Of a DNA stretch of 64,000 bases, positions 27,752-36,271 are shown in pieces. The notes under the pieces were generated by a model that had not been told where the DNA came from, did no database searches, and saw only the letters and a list, made by a program, of their open reading frames with translations. The position numbers and the translations under genes are program-made. This stretch comes from Diaphorobacter caeni (lineage in GTDB: Bacteria; Pseudomonadota; Gammaproteobacteria; Burkholderiales; Burkholderiaceae_C): the NCBI RefSeq assembly GCF_015354245.1, contig NZ_JADKYZ010000003.1, forward strand, positions 558,001-622,000, read 5' to 3'. How positions within the stretch are numbered: position 1 is the stretch's first letter; each line of letters starts with the position of its first letter.

Positions 27752-28750
27752 TCAAGGGATCAACGGTCCCTGCGATTCGAGCGACGCCGCGGCAGGCGCT
27801 GATTTCTCGTCCGCCTCCACGTCGAATCCCGCCGCTCGCCAGGCTTCCAGCCCGCCCACCAGCGGACGCACGTTGGAAAAGCCCGCGCGCTGCAGCTGCT
27901 TGGCGATGCGCGCGGCCGAGATTTCGTGGGGGCAGTCGCAGTAGATGACGAGGCCATGGGCGTGCTGCTCCTGCGGCAGCAGCGGCGCGTGCGGCTGCTC
28001 GCCCTGCCGCGAGATCGTGCGCCATGCCTGCGCGCGCGGGATGCGGCCACGCTGATACTGCGAGAGATCGCGCACGTCGATCACCGTGGGATACACGCCT
28101 TGCGCGTTCATGCCCGCCAGCTCCTGCACCGACAGGCGAGGCATCTTGAGCGAGCGCAGCGTGCGCGTGCGCTGCCACCATTTGCGCAGCAGAAAGATCG
28201 CGAACACGAACATCACCAGCAGCAGGCCCCACTTGCCGAGCGCGGTGAGCACGTCCAGCAGATCCTGCACCGTGCTGCTGAACAGCGAACCCAGGAACAC
28301 GGCCGAGCCCACCCAGATGACGGCGCCCAGCGTGTCGAAGAGAATGAAGGTAGAGAGCGGCGTGCCCACGGTTCCGGCTAGCGCACTGGCGATGGAGGCG
28401 AAGCCCGGCACGAACTTGGCGATCAGCAGCGACTTGGGGCCCCAGCGGCCATAGACCGATTCGGTCTGGCGGATGCAGGCATCGGGCGAAAGCGAAATGC
28501 GGCAGATGCGCCCAAGCACCGCACCGCCATAGGTCTTGCCCGCGCGGTACCAGATGACGTCGGCGATCAGCGCGGCGACTACCGCGATGACGATCAGCAT
28601 CAAGAGCCGGCCCATGCTTGCGCCCTCGAGCGCGCCGGTGATGACCAGCACCGGATAGGCCGGAATCGGCGCGCCCAACTGCTCGATGAGCACGTTGAGG
28701 AACACGATTCCAAAGCCGAATTCGCGGATGAGATCGACCAGCCAGGCCAT
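27752..28750 (-). CDS. DedA-family membrane protein fused to a C-terminal rhodanese domain
   Basis: A 332-residue fusion. Residues 1 to about 195 form a DedA/SNARE-associated (VTT) domain: EQLGAPIPAYPVLVITGAL, ADVIWYRAGKTYGG and KFVPGFASIASALAG, the last being the glycine-containing signature. A charged linker leads to a rhodanese-like domain (about 215-315: VIDVRDLSQYQRGRIPRA, catalytic-type Cys in VIYCDCPHEIS, then GGLEAWRAAGF). DedA proteins are tied to undecaprenyl-phosphate or lipid flipping and proton-driven processes. The rhodanese could bind persulfide or only be regulatory. The fusion is known in beta-proteobacteria. No operon partner is seen. Confidence 0.9.
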   Translation of the reverse strand: MAWLVDLIREFGFGIVFLNVLIEQLGAPIPAYPVLVITGALEGASMGRLLMLIVIAVVAALIADVIWYRAGKTYGGAVLGRICRISLSPDACIRQTESVYGRWGPKSLLIAKFVPGFASIASALAGTVGTPLSTFILFDTLGAVIWVGSAVFLGSLFSSTVQDLLDVLTALGKWGLLLVMFVFAIFLLRKWWQRTRTLRSLKMPRLSVQELAGMNAQGVYPTVIDVRDLSQYQRGRIPRAQAWRTISRQGEQPHAPLLPQEQHAHGLVIYCDCPHEISAARIAKQLQRAGFSNVRPLVGGLEAWRAAGFDVEADEKSAPAAASLESQGPLIP

Positions 28751-28815
28751 GTGCGGACACTCCGGTGAAGGGGGTGGAAAAAGCGCTGCAAGGACGGTCC
28801 GGCAGAAGCCGAGGA

Positions 28816-28855
28816 CCGTGAGAGCGTGTTGGCGATCCCCGCAACACTCTCACGG
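28816..28855. repeat. Intergenic hairpin related to the dispersed repeat ends
   Basis: CCGTGAGAG..GTGTTG pairs with CAACAC.CTCTCACGG around a ten-base loop, with a small bulge. The inner GCGTGTTGGCGATC resembles the end motif of the dispersed repeat family, and copy B lies 65 bases away. It is just upstream of the DedA-rhodanese start. Confidence 0.6.
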
Positions 28856-28920
28856 CATGCTAGCCGCGCACCAGTGTCCTTGCTTGGATGGGGTTGATCA
28901 GCATGCCATTCCATGCGTTT

Positions 28921-29031
28921 GGAGCGTGTTCGCGATCTCGGCGCGAGGCTTGCAGGATGCGGATCGGGATTTGCAACGCGGCAGACCGCCCGAAGCCACG
29001 CCTGCAAGAGCGTGTGGAGATCGTCAACACG
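28921..29031 (+). repeat. Dispersed intergenic repeat, copy B (most complete)
   Basis: About 111 bases: GGAGCGTGTTCGCGATCTCG at the left, core GCGAGGCTTGCAGGATGCGG, then GATTTGCAACGCGGCAGACC, and the right end GTGTGGAGATCGTCAACACG. The ends are imperfect inverted repeats. It sits immediately behind the stop of the alpha/beta hydrolase gene and is the best template for recognising the other copies. Confidence 0.85.
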
Positions 29032-29034
29032 TTA

Positions 29035-29922
29035 TTAGGCGCGCTGCAGGCATCGCAGCACGGCCTCCCATTGCGCGGGCACGTTGAGCGCCGGTGCATG
29101 GCCGCAGTCCGGCACCTCGATCCATTCGAGCAGCCCTCTTGCGCCCGGCCCACGCGTGCGCATTTCGCGCGCCGTGGACTCAAGCACCAGATCAGAAGAC
29201 TCGCCGCGCAGCAACAGCACGGGCAGGTCCAGCGCATCGTAATGCGGCCAGATCAGGTAGTCGTCCGCGTGTTCCGTGAACTGCATGACGATGGCGGGAT
29301 CGTAGTGAGGCGTGACGCGCCCGTCATCCAGACGCCGCGTGCTGGTCTCGGTGAGCTTGCGCCATTCGACGTCGCTGAGCCAGCCGAACGGTTTGTACGC
29401 GGTGCGAAAGAAATGCTCCAGATCGGCCATGGAATCAAAAACCGGTGGCGTGCCGGCATAGGCCTTGATGCGCTCGATCGCGGCTTCGGCGAGCTGCGGC
29501 GCATTGTCGTTGAGCACCAGCGTCGCGATGCGCTCCCGCAGCGAGGGCTCGAACAGACCCGACGCGCAGACCGTGCCGATGGCGCCGCCCATCGACGTGC
29601 CCACCCAATGCGCGCGGGCGATGCCGAGCGCGTCGAACAGCTCGCGCGCGATGCGCGCATAAAAGCGCAGGCAGTACTCCTCTTGGGGAGCCCTGCTCCA
29701 CTGGCTGAAGCCCCGGCCGATGGTATCCGGGCAGATCACCCGAAAGCCCTGGCCCGCGAGGAACTGCGCGAGCGCATCCATGTCGCGCCCGGTGCGCGCG
29801 AGTCCGTGCCAGGCGATGACGACCGGCGCATCCTGCACGTCGGGAGCGCACCAGTCCATGCAGTGCAGCTCGTAACCGGCACAGGAGACATATCGGGAAA
29901 CGGGAGTGATGACAGCGGACAT
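29035..29922 (-). CDS. Alpha/beta hydrolase
   Basis: This 295-residue enzyme of the alpha/beta-hydrolase fold has VIAWHGLARTGRDMD for the oxyanion region, the nucleophile elbow GTSMGGAIG, the acid probably in LLLRGESSDLV, and the C-terminal His in DCGHAPALN. There is no signal peptide. The ATG at 29922 is preferred because the 50 codons upstream run through a terminator and a dispersed repeat. The substrate is unknown. A terminator for the upstream 3HB-oligomer hydrolase gene separates the two, so they are probably independently transcribed. Confidence 0.87.
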   Translation of the reverse strand: MSAVITPVSRYVSCAGYELHCMDWCAPDVQDAPVVIAWHGLARTGRDMDALAQFLAGQGFRVICPDTIGRGFSQWSRAPQEEYCLRFYARIARELFDALGIARAHWVGTSMGGAIGTVCASGLFEPSLRERIATLVLNDNAPQLAEAAIERIKAYAGTPPVFDSMADLEHFFRTAYKPFGWLSDVEWRKLTETSTRRLDDGRVTPHYDPAIVMQFTEHADDYLIWPHYDALDLPVLLLRGESSDLVLESTAREMRTRGPGARGLLEWIEVPDCGHAPALNVPAQWEAVLRCLQRA

Positions 29923-29942
29923 GGCGTGTGTGGGAGGCAGGG

Positions 29943-29981
29943 AAAAAAACCGGCCCGCCGACAGGTTCGACGGACCGGTTT
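29943..29981 (-). terminator. Rho-independent terminator after 3HB-oligomer hydrolase gene
   Basis: On the minus strand a stem AAACCGG/CCGGTTT (arms 29975-29981 and 29947-29953), extended by CCG/CGG pairs, is followed by seven T. It lies about 115 bases past the gene end, beyond repeat copy C. Confidence 0.82.
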
Positions 29982-29999
29982 CCAGTGTGCCACGACCTC

Positions 30000-30090
30000 G
30001 GAGCGCGTGTCCGATCTCAACGCGAGGCTTGCAGGATGCGGATCGGGATGGCCTGCAAGGCCGCGCAGACATCGCAACCGCGATCTCAAC
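30000..30090 (+). repeat. Dispersed intergenic repeat, copy C (shortened)
   Basis: It starts GGAGCGCGTGTCCGATCTCA and carries the core GCGAGGCTTGCAGGATGCGG followed by GATCGGGATGGCCTGCAAGG. The right end is degenerate (CCGCGATCTCAAC). It is squeezed between the stop of the 3HB-oligomer hydrolase gene and its terminator, so it would be transcribed as a 3' untranslated region. Confidence 0.82.
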
Positions 30091-30093
30091 TCA

Positions 30094-32286
30094 TCACTGC
30101 GGCACCTTGATGGACGTGCCCACGAAACCGATCTGGTCGGCCGCTGCCGGCGTGGCCTTGAAGCCCGGCACGTTGGCCGCGGTGATCACCGTGGCCGCGC
30201 CCGGCGTGCCGCCGCGCGGCGTGGTCCGCACGACCTGGCTGGCGGGCAGCGCGGCCTTGGTCTTGAGGTGGTTCCACATCGCGTCCATCGCCTGGTTGAA
30301 GTACGGATGCAGCGGCACGAAGCGCGTGTCGAAGCCGCCGAACAGCAGGAAGGCGTCGAAATGCTGCGCGTTCGTCACCTCGATGTAGCGCAGGTTGGAC
30401 TTGGCGCCTTCCAGCGTCTGGTTCAGCGCGGTGTAGGCGCGCGCGTTGTGGTTCACGGGAATCAGCGCGTCGCTGCGGCCCGCGACGATGATCACCGGCT
30501 TGGTCTTCAGGTTGGCGCTGTGGCGCACTTCCGTCAGGCCGCTGCGCACCGCGTCGCTCTGCGCCTTGGTCGGGACGCTTTCCGCCGTGAGCGCCTTGCC
30601 CGCAGCATCGACGCCCGAGACCAGCGCGTGCTGGCACAGCGCGTTGTCCAGCCCCAGATCGGCCACGCCGGTGGACGGCGACACCGCGAACGCCCACGAC
30701 TTGGCGCCGCCCACGGAGTCGTTGTAGATCACCGTGGCGGGCGTGCCGTTCGACGTGCCGTTGGCCGTGGCAAAGCTCTGCGCCAGCGCAGCGGGTGCCG
30801 CGGCGACGACATCGCCGGTGGCGCTTGCCGCACCGAAGCTCGCGTTGCACAGGTTGGCGTCCGCACCGAAGCGGCCGTAGGCCATGGTGTACATCGCCGA
30901 CAGAATGGGCCCGTTGCCCAGCGCGTAATGCGCGTTGTGCATCTGGTCGTTGTCACGTGTCCAGCCATAGGCACGCAGCTTGTCGAGCGCATCGGCGGCG
31001 CGCTCCGCCGTGGTCGCACCGCTCACCAGCCCCTTGGCCGCGAGGCCGTCGCAGCGTGCGGTGGCGCGTGCCGTCATCGCGGTGAGCGCGATGTAGTTGT
31101 AGATCGAGGTCTCGTTGATCGCCGCATCGGGCGCGAGCGCCGCGCAGGGCTGGTAGATGTTGCCGTAGGTGGTGTAGTCGGCCAGCGTCTTGCCGTAGCC
31201 GGTCACCGCCGCCTCGCCGAACTGGATGCCGTAGCCACTGGTGGTCGGCATCTCGACCATGGGCTCCGAGGCCACCACGCCGTCGATCAGGCCGTCGCCG
31301 TCCTGCTCCGCCGCACGCAGCACGGCCGCGCCGCCGTTGGAGGCGGAGCCGCCGATCACCAGCGTGTTGTCCTTGGTGAATGGCACGGGATCGTCCTGCT
31401 TGCCGTACTTCGCGTTGAGCACGTAGAGCGCATAGCGCGCGGCAGTCAGGGTGTCGGTGCCCCAGTCCTTCTCGGGGTTCTGCTGCGACTGGGCGTGCTT
31501 GATGGCGATGCGGTTGGGGAAGGCCGCGTTGTAGGCCGCACGGGCGGCGTCGGTGAGATTCGCCGAGAAGAAGCTCAGCTTGCCCGCCGCCGACTTGGTG
31601 GCGCGCGAACCTTCGATCTTGTTGACCGTGTCGTCCGCCAGATTGTGCAGACCCACGCCCTTTCCAGCGTCGGTCAGCGCCACCGCGCAGCCCTTCTTGA
31701 GGCCCCACTCGCCCGCCGTGCCGATGGCGCCGTACACGCCACGCGAGCCCGAGGACGGGCCCAGCACCACGCAGGGGTTCTTGGTGTCGAAGCTGTCGGG
31801 CACCTGCACCGCGATCACGGTCTGCTTGCGGCCCGATCCATCATCGAGCACGGCGATGTATTCGCGCCCCGGAATCAGCCCTTCGTTCTGGGTGACCGCA
31901 CCGGCGGCGGTCACGTTGGGGCCATAGAGCGTGCCATAGCCGCCACCGGGAAGCGGATCCAGAATGCCGCGATAGTTTGAAAACAGCGCGTTGCGGCGCA
32001 ACTCGGCCACGGTGGGATTGGCTGGATCGGCATAGGCAGGCGCCGCGCCGCCGAGACCGGTCTTGCCGATGCCGCCGGTCAGCAGATCCTGCTGCGCCGC
32101 CGTGCTGCCGGCGCTGACCGAGGTGGCGCCGTACTGCGTGCTGCTGATCTCCGTGACGCCTTGCGGCAGGTCATTGGTCACATGATGGGAACTGCCGCCG
32201 CAGGCCGCCAGCGTGGCGCAGGCCAATGCGGTGAAGCTCCACAGAGCCGTGGCGTGGGATTTCTTCTTCGTTGCTCTCGCGTGCAT
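30094..32286 (-). CDS. D-(-)-3-hydroxybutyrate oligomer hydrolase, lipoprotein
   Basis: A 730-residue exported enzyme of the 3HB-oligomer hydrolase family, which cuts oligomers released from poly-3-hydroxybutyrate to the monomer. The leader has basic MHARATKKK and a lipobox ATLAAC (Cys29). The family core is visible: AELRRNALFSNYRGILDP, GREYIAVLDDGSGRKQTV, VVLGPSSGSRGVYGAIG, and the lipase-like Ser in IGGSASNGGAA. A catalytic-type His may be in TNAQHFDAFL. The length is near the 700-residue norm. It stands alone between the second YeeE gene and a hydrolase. Its presence implies growth on external or leaked PHB. Confidence 0.9.
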   Translation of the reverse strand: MHARATKKKSHATALWSFTALACATLAACGGSSHHVTNDLPQGVTEISSTQYGATSVSAGSTAAQQDLLTGGIGKTGLGGAAPAYADPANPTVAELRRNALFSNYRGILDPLPGGGYGTLYGPNVTAAGAVTQNEGLIPGREYIAVLDDGSGRKQTVIAVQVPDSFDTKNPCVVLGPSSGSRGVYGAIGTAGEWGLKKGCAVALTDAGKGVGLHNLADDTVNKIEGSRATKSAAGKLSFFSANLTDAARAAYNAAFPNRIAIKHAQSQQNPEKDWGTDTLTAARYALYVLNAKYGKQDDPVPFTKDNTLVIGGSASNGGAAVLRAAEQDGDGLIDGVVASEPMVEMPTTSGYGIQFGEAAVTGYGKTLADYTTYGNIYQPCAALAPDAAINETSIYNYIALTAMTARATARCDGLAAKGLVSGATTAERAADALDKLRAYGWTRDNDQMHNAHYALGNGPILSAMYTMAYGRFGADANLCNASFGAASATGDVVAAAPAALAQSFATANGTSNGTPATVIYNDSVGGAKSWAFAVSPSTGVADLGLDNALCQHALVSGVDAAGKALTAESVPTKAQSDAVRSGLTEVRHSANLKTKPVIIVAGRSDALIPVNHNARAYTALNQTLEGAKSNLRYIEVTNAQHFDAFLLFGGFDTRFVPLHPYFNQAMDAMWNHLKTKAALPASQVVRTTPRGGTPGAATVITAANVPGFKATPAAADQIGFVGTSIKVPQ

Positions 32287-32474
32287 TTTGTCTCCCTAAT
32301 GGTTCTGACACGCGCCAGCCTCTGGGCGTGCCCATCGTTGCGAAGGCCGATGGGACCACCGGCAACGCATTGTGGAAAACAAACCGGGCGAGATCACTCA
32401 AAGTAAACCCGCATAAGCAAAGCCACCTAAAAGAAAACCCTGATAGGCCTGAGAGCGCAAACACGCCCTCAAGA

Positions 32475-33590
32475 TCACCCGCGCTCCAAAAGCCACTGCT
32501 GCGCACGCAAGGCAATGACCGCGCCCACGACGATGGCCGCCACCGAAATGAAGCTGCCGATCTGCAGCATCGAAATCGCGCTCAGGCCCTGCCCCACGGT
32601 GCAGCCCATGGCGACCACGCCCCCTACGCCCATGAGCGCAGCGCCCACCAGATGGCGCGCGAGATCGGCCGTGTCGGCAAAGCCCTGCCAGCGGAACTCG
32701 CGCCGCACGAGCGACTGCACCAGCGCGCCGAACACCATGCCGAACACCGCGACCGCGCCCCAGGTCAGCACCTTGGCCCGGTCGCTGAAGAACAGCAGCC
32801 AGTCGAGCACATGCGCCACCGGCGCGACGAAACTGAAGGCCTCGATGCGGCCGGTGTAGGTGGTGGCGTACAGGTGCTCCAGCGTCTCGGGGTGTTCCTG
32901 CACCTCGCCCACATGCCCGCTCAGCGCCCAGGCCGCCGCGACGCAGACGCCCACGATCAGGCCACCGATCAGCACGCCCCAGTCACGTCCGCTGCGCGGC
33001 CCGCCGAAGCCGATGATGATCAGCAGCACCCCCATGCCGCAGCCGAGCACCCAGCGCAGCGTGTCCACCGACGCCATGCCCGTTGAGGCCAGCCACTCCG
33101 GCAGCAGCGTGAGATGCGGCAGCTCGACGAACACGCTCTCGACATAGCGCGCGCGAGGCACCGAGGTGATGCCCTTGAGCGTGGCGAACGCCGCCACCGC
33201 CATGACGATCAGCACGACCAGCGACTTGAGACTGCCGCCGCCCACCCGAGTGAGATTGCGCGCACCGCAGCCCGAAGCCAGCACCATGCCCACGCCGAAC
33301 ATCAGCCCCCCGACGATGGAGGACAGCCAGAGCACGCGGCGCATGGCGTAGATGGTGTCGGCGGGCTTCACCCAGCCGATGTGGGCGAGCAGCGCAAAGC
33401 CGCACATCGCGACGCCGATGGCCAGCAACCACTGGCGCATGCGCATCCAGTCGCCCACATAGACGACGTCGCTGATCGCGCCCATCGTGCAGAAACGCGT
33501 CTCGCGCATGACGGCGCCCAACACGGCCGACAGGAAAAAAACCGCCACCAGAACGGTGGCGACCAACGAATCAAACTCGGAAACACTCAT
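32475..33590 (-). CDS. YeeE/YedE family transporter at the end of the sox cluster
   Basis: A 371-residue polytopic membrane protein with the cysteine motifs of thiosulfate/sulfur permeases: ETRFCTMGAISDV, LASGCGARNLTRVGGGS and AMGCTVGQGLSAIS. Ten or so hydrophobic segments are visible. The ATG at 33590 (MSVSEFDSL) gives the family start and is preferred over one 12 codons earlier. It follows soxB by 55 bases on the same strand and is probably the last sox-operon gene. It may import thiosulfate or export a sulfur product. It differs clearly from the other YeeE protein at 25449. Confidence 0.9.
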   Translation of the reverse strand: MSVSEFDSLVATVLVAVFFLSAVLGAVMRETRFCTMGAISDVVYVGDWMRMRQWLLAIGVAMCGFALLAHIGWVKPADTIYAMRRVLWLSSIVGGLMFGVGMVLASGCGARNLTRVGGGSLKSLVVLIVMAVAAFATLKGITSVPRARYVESVFVELPHLTLLPEWLASTGMASVDTLRWVLGCGMGVLLIIIGFGGPRSGRDWGVLIGGLIVGVCVAAAWALSGHVGEVQEHPETLEHLYATTYTGRIEAFSFVAPVAHVLDWLLFFSDRAKVLTWGAVAVFGMVFGALVQSLVRREFRWQGFADTADLARHLVGAALMGVGGVVAMGCTVGQGLSAISMLQIGSFISVAAIVVGAVIALRAQQWLLERG

Positions 33591-33645
33591 GCGCCGTATT
33601 GGAGCGTTTCGCTCACGACTTCGCAATGGCTAAGTGCACATTCCC

Positions 33646-35376
33646 CTACTGGGCTATTCCCTCATTAGGTTTGACATTCAGCAGCTCGGGCTCATTGAGT
33701 TTGCGCGGCGCGATCACCTTTTGATCTTTCAACCAAGGCTCCACCAGCTCCCAGATCTGCTTGTTGCCCGCCGATTTGGCCTCTTCGGCCACCGGGGCCC
33801 AGCCCGCCACCTTGTACTTCTTCTCGGCGTCGAGCAGCTCGCCCTTGAGGCGCATCTCGGTGATGCGGCTGCCCGCCTTGGTCGTTGGGTCGCAGCGGTA
33901 TTGCAGGCCACCCACGCGCACCATGTCACCGCCCTGCTGGTAATACGGATCGGGGTTGAACAGGTTGTCGCAGACGTCTTCGAGCACGGTCTTGATGGTC
34001 GCGCCGGTCATCTCGGTGACGGTGGCGTAGGAGTACGTCGTCGCCGTCATGTCCATGAGCCATTCGCGCGTGATGTCCTGCCCCGGCAGCAGCGAGGTGC
34101 CCCAGCGGAAACCCGGCGAAAACGCGATGGGGCAGTCCTGCACCGCCATCATCGCGTCGAGCAGCAGCTGGTCGCCCGTGCCGTTGAAATTGCCACGGCG
34201 GTAGAGCGTGCCGTCGGTGCGCGCCAGCACCTCGGCGAGCTTGGCTTCGTAGGGCGCGCGCACCTTGGTGATGAGCGCCTGCATTTCGGCATCGGCCGCA
34301 AGAATGTTCGAGAACACCGGCAGCAGTCGGTACTTGAAGTCGCGCACCTTGCCGTCCTTGACGTCGAAGTCGAGCACGCCGAGGAACTTGCCGTTCGAGC
34401 CCGCATTGGTCACGATGGTCTTGCCGCCCGCGTTCTCGACGATGGTCGGCACGGGCATGCCGTCATGCGTATGACCGCCCAGAATCGCATCGACGCCCCG
34501 CACGCGCGAGGCCATCTTCAGATCCACGTCCATGCCGTTGTGCGAGAGCACGACGACGACCTTCGCGCCCTTGCCGCGCGCCTCGTCCACCATGGCCTGC
34601 AGGTTCTCGTCCTGAATGCCGAAGCTCCAGTCCGCCACCATGTAGCGCGGGTTGGCGATCGGCGTGTAGGGGAAGGCCTGGCCGATGATGGCGCAGGACA
34701 CGCCATTCATTTCACGGATCACGTAAGGTTTGAAAACCGGGTCGCCGAAGTCGGTGGTCTTGACGTTCTGCGCAACGAAATCGAGCTTGCTGCCGAAGTC
34801 CTTTTCGATGATCTCCCTCACCCGCTCCATGCCGTAGGTGAATTCCCAGTGGCCGGTCATCACGTCGACGCCGAGCAGCTTGCAGGCATCCACCATGTCC
34901 TGAGCATGGGTCCACAGCGACGTGGCCGAGCCCTGCCAGGTGTCGCCGCCGTCGAGCAGCAGCGCGCCGGGCCGCGATGCCTTCATGCGCTTGACCAGCG
35001 TGGCCAGATGCGCGAAACCGCCCACCTTGCCGTAGCGCTTGGCGGCGCTTTCAAAGTCGAGATACGAGAACGCGTAGGCGTCCGCCGTGCCGGGACGCAC
35101 GCCGGCGGACTTCAGCAGATGCTCGCCCACCAGATGAGGACGCTGGTTCTTCATCGCGCCGATGCCGAGGTTGACGTTGGGCTCGCGGAAGTAGATCGGG
35201 TTGAGCTGCGCATGGCAGTCGGTCATGTGCAGGAAGCTGACGTTGCCGAATTTGGGAACGTCGTACATGGCCTTGTCGGCCGTGGCGGAGTCGGCGTGCG
35301 CGTAGCGCTGCAGGCCCATGCCTGCCACGCCCGCAGCCGCCAATACCTGCATGAATTCGCGTTTGGAAAGGCTCAT
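33646..35376 (-). CDS. soxB: Thiosulfohydrolase SoxB
   Basis: A 576-residue periplasmic dimanganese enzyme that hydrolyses sulfate from the SoxY-Cys-thiosulfonate carrier. The leader is short and basic (MSLSKREFMQVLAAAG). The metallophosphoesterase-type ligands appear in HMTDCHAQLNPIY, LLDGGDTWQGSA, MTGHWEFTYG, LSHNGMDVD and LGGHTHDGMP. The Asp in DGGDTWQGS and the surrounding sequence match SoxB rather than 5'-nucleotidase. A C-terminal nucleotidase-like domain follows. It lies 223 bases downstream of soxX; the gap contains no gene and a small hairpin at 35401-35418. Confidence 0.96.
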   Translation of the reverse strand: MSLSKREFMQVLAAAGVAGMGLQRYAHADSATADKAMYDVPKFGNVSFLHMTDCHAQLNPIYFREPNVNLGIGAMKNQRPHLVGEHLLKSAGVRPGTADAYAFSYLDFESAAKRYGKVGGFAHLATLVKRMKASRPGALLLDGGDTWQGSATSLWTHAQDMVDACKLLGVDVMTGHWEFTYGMERVREIIEKDFGSKLDFVAQNVKTTDFGDPVFKPYVIREMNGVSCAIIGQAFPYTPIANPRYMVADWSFGIQDENLQAMVDEARGKGAKVVVVLSHNGMDVDLKMASRVRGVDAILGGHTHDGMPVPTIVENAGGKTIVTNAGSNGKFLGVLDFDVKDGKVRDFKYRLLPVFSNILAADAEMQALITKVRAPYEAKLAEVLARTDGTLYRRGNFNGTGDQLLLDAMMAVQDCPIAFSPGFRWGTSLLPGQDITREWLMDMTATTYSYATVTEMTGATIKTVLEDVCDNLFNPDPYYQQGGDMVRVGGLQYRCDPTTKAGSRITEMRLKGELLDAEKKYKVAGWAPVAEEAKSAGNKQIWELVEPWLKDQKVIAPRKLNEPELLNVKPNEGIAQ

Positions 35377-35599
35377 GGGGATGCTCTTTGTTCTTCTTTA
35401 CGAAGCCTTGCGGCTTCGATGGGTTGGTCGTTTGGAGGCGCCAAGTCAGCCCTTGATGCTTTATTGCACTGGCTTGCCGTACAGGAGTACTGTCTGCGCC
35501 TGTGCGTCGCGTCTCAAGGGCTGTCTTGGCGTTGTGGTGGTGGTTCAAACGTCGTGAACACTTCTGCCACCGGAGCCGACTGCATCGGGTTCAATACTG

Positions 35600-36256
35600 C
35601 TACTTGTTCACCGGCGAATTCGGATCCGCCAGCAACGCCATCAGGTCCTGCACCTGCTTTTCCGTCAGGATCTTTTCATGCCCGAACCTGGGCATGCCGG
35701 AGCAGGCGTTGTAGGCCTTGGCGTTCCAGATCTTGCCCCAGGTGTATTCGACCATCGCCTTGGCTTCGGGGCTGTTCGGGTCGACGATGCCGCGAAGCTT
35801 GCCGTAGTTGTAGAGGCTGGGGCCGAGGGTGCCGAACGAGATTTCCTGCTTGCTGATCTGGTGGCAGTTGTAGCAGTTGCCGCCGTTGGCGTCGCCGGGC
35901 TTGTCGGTCCAGGTCATGCCCCGGCCGTTCTGCGCCAGCTTTTCGCCTTCTTTCCAGTCGCCAATGAATTTTCCACCCGCAGGCCATTGCACGGTCTTCA
36001 AATTGTCGGCTTCAATCTTCGCGCCGAGCTTGGCATCAATCGGCTTTCCCGCCACGTCGGCAGCGCTGCACGCGGCATTGGACTCGTCCTGCTTCAGCCG
36101 ATCCACCTTGGCAATGCCCTGGTCACGAAAGGACGCAGAGACGATCTGCTGCGTGAGTTTGTCGATGTCGGCAGAGCTGTCCACCGAGGCGCAACCGAGC
36201 ACGACGAGCGATGACGCGACGCCCAGAACAGGCAACCAACGATTTCGTGTTTTCAT
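35600..36256 (-). CDS. soxX: Sulfur oxidation cytochrome c SoxX, predicted lipoprotein
   Basis: A 218-residue monohaem c-type cytochrome, the smaller subunit of SoxAX, which couples thiosulfate oxidatively to SoxY. The haem site is GNCYNCHQI, and the distal Met is probably in ACSGMPRFG. The start at 36256 has GGAGG eight bases upstream. The leader ends in the lipobox SLVVLGCAS (Cys22), so it may be lipid-anchored, whereas many SoxX are soluble. An extra N-terminal region of about 90 residues precedes the cytochrome domain. It starts 15 bases after soxA. Confidence 0.94.
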   Translation of the reverse strand: MKTRNRWLPVLGVASSLVVLGCASVDSSADIDKLTQQIVSASFRDQGIAKVDRLKQDESNAACSAADVAGKPIDAKLGAKIEADNLKTVQWPAGGKFIGDWKEGEKLAQNGRGMTWTDKPGDANGGNCYNCHQISKQEISFGTLGPSLYNYGKLRGIVDPNSPEAKAMVEYTWGKIWNAKAYNACSGMPRFGHEKILTEKQVQDLMALLADPNSPVNK

Positions 36257-36271
36257 GATTCGATCCTCCAC

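Noticed and set aside
28888-31980. A 1030-codon open frame on the plus strand across repeat B, an alpha/beta hydrolase and the 3HB-oligomer hydrolase
   Set aside because: It runs antisense through two well-supported genes and through two dispersed repeats and a terminator. Long open frames on the opposite strand are common at this GC.
35401-35418. Hairpin CGAAGCC/GGCTTCG upstream of soxB as a terminator
   Set aside because: No T tract follows on either strand. It lies within the sox operon and is at most a messenger stem that could affect soxB expression.
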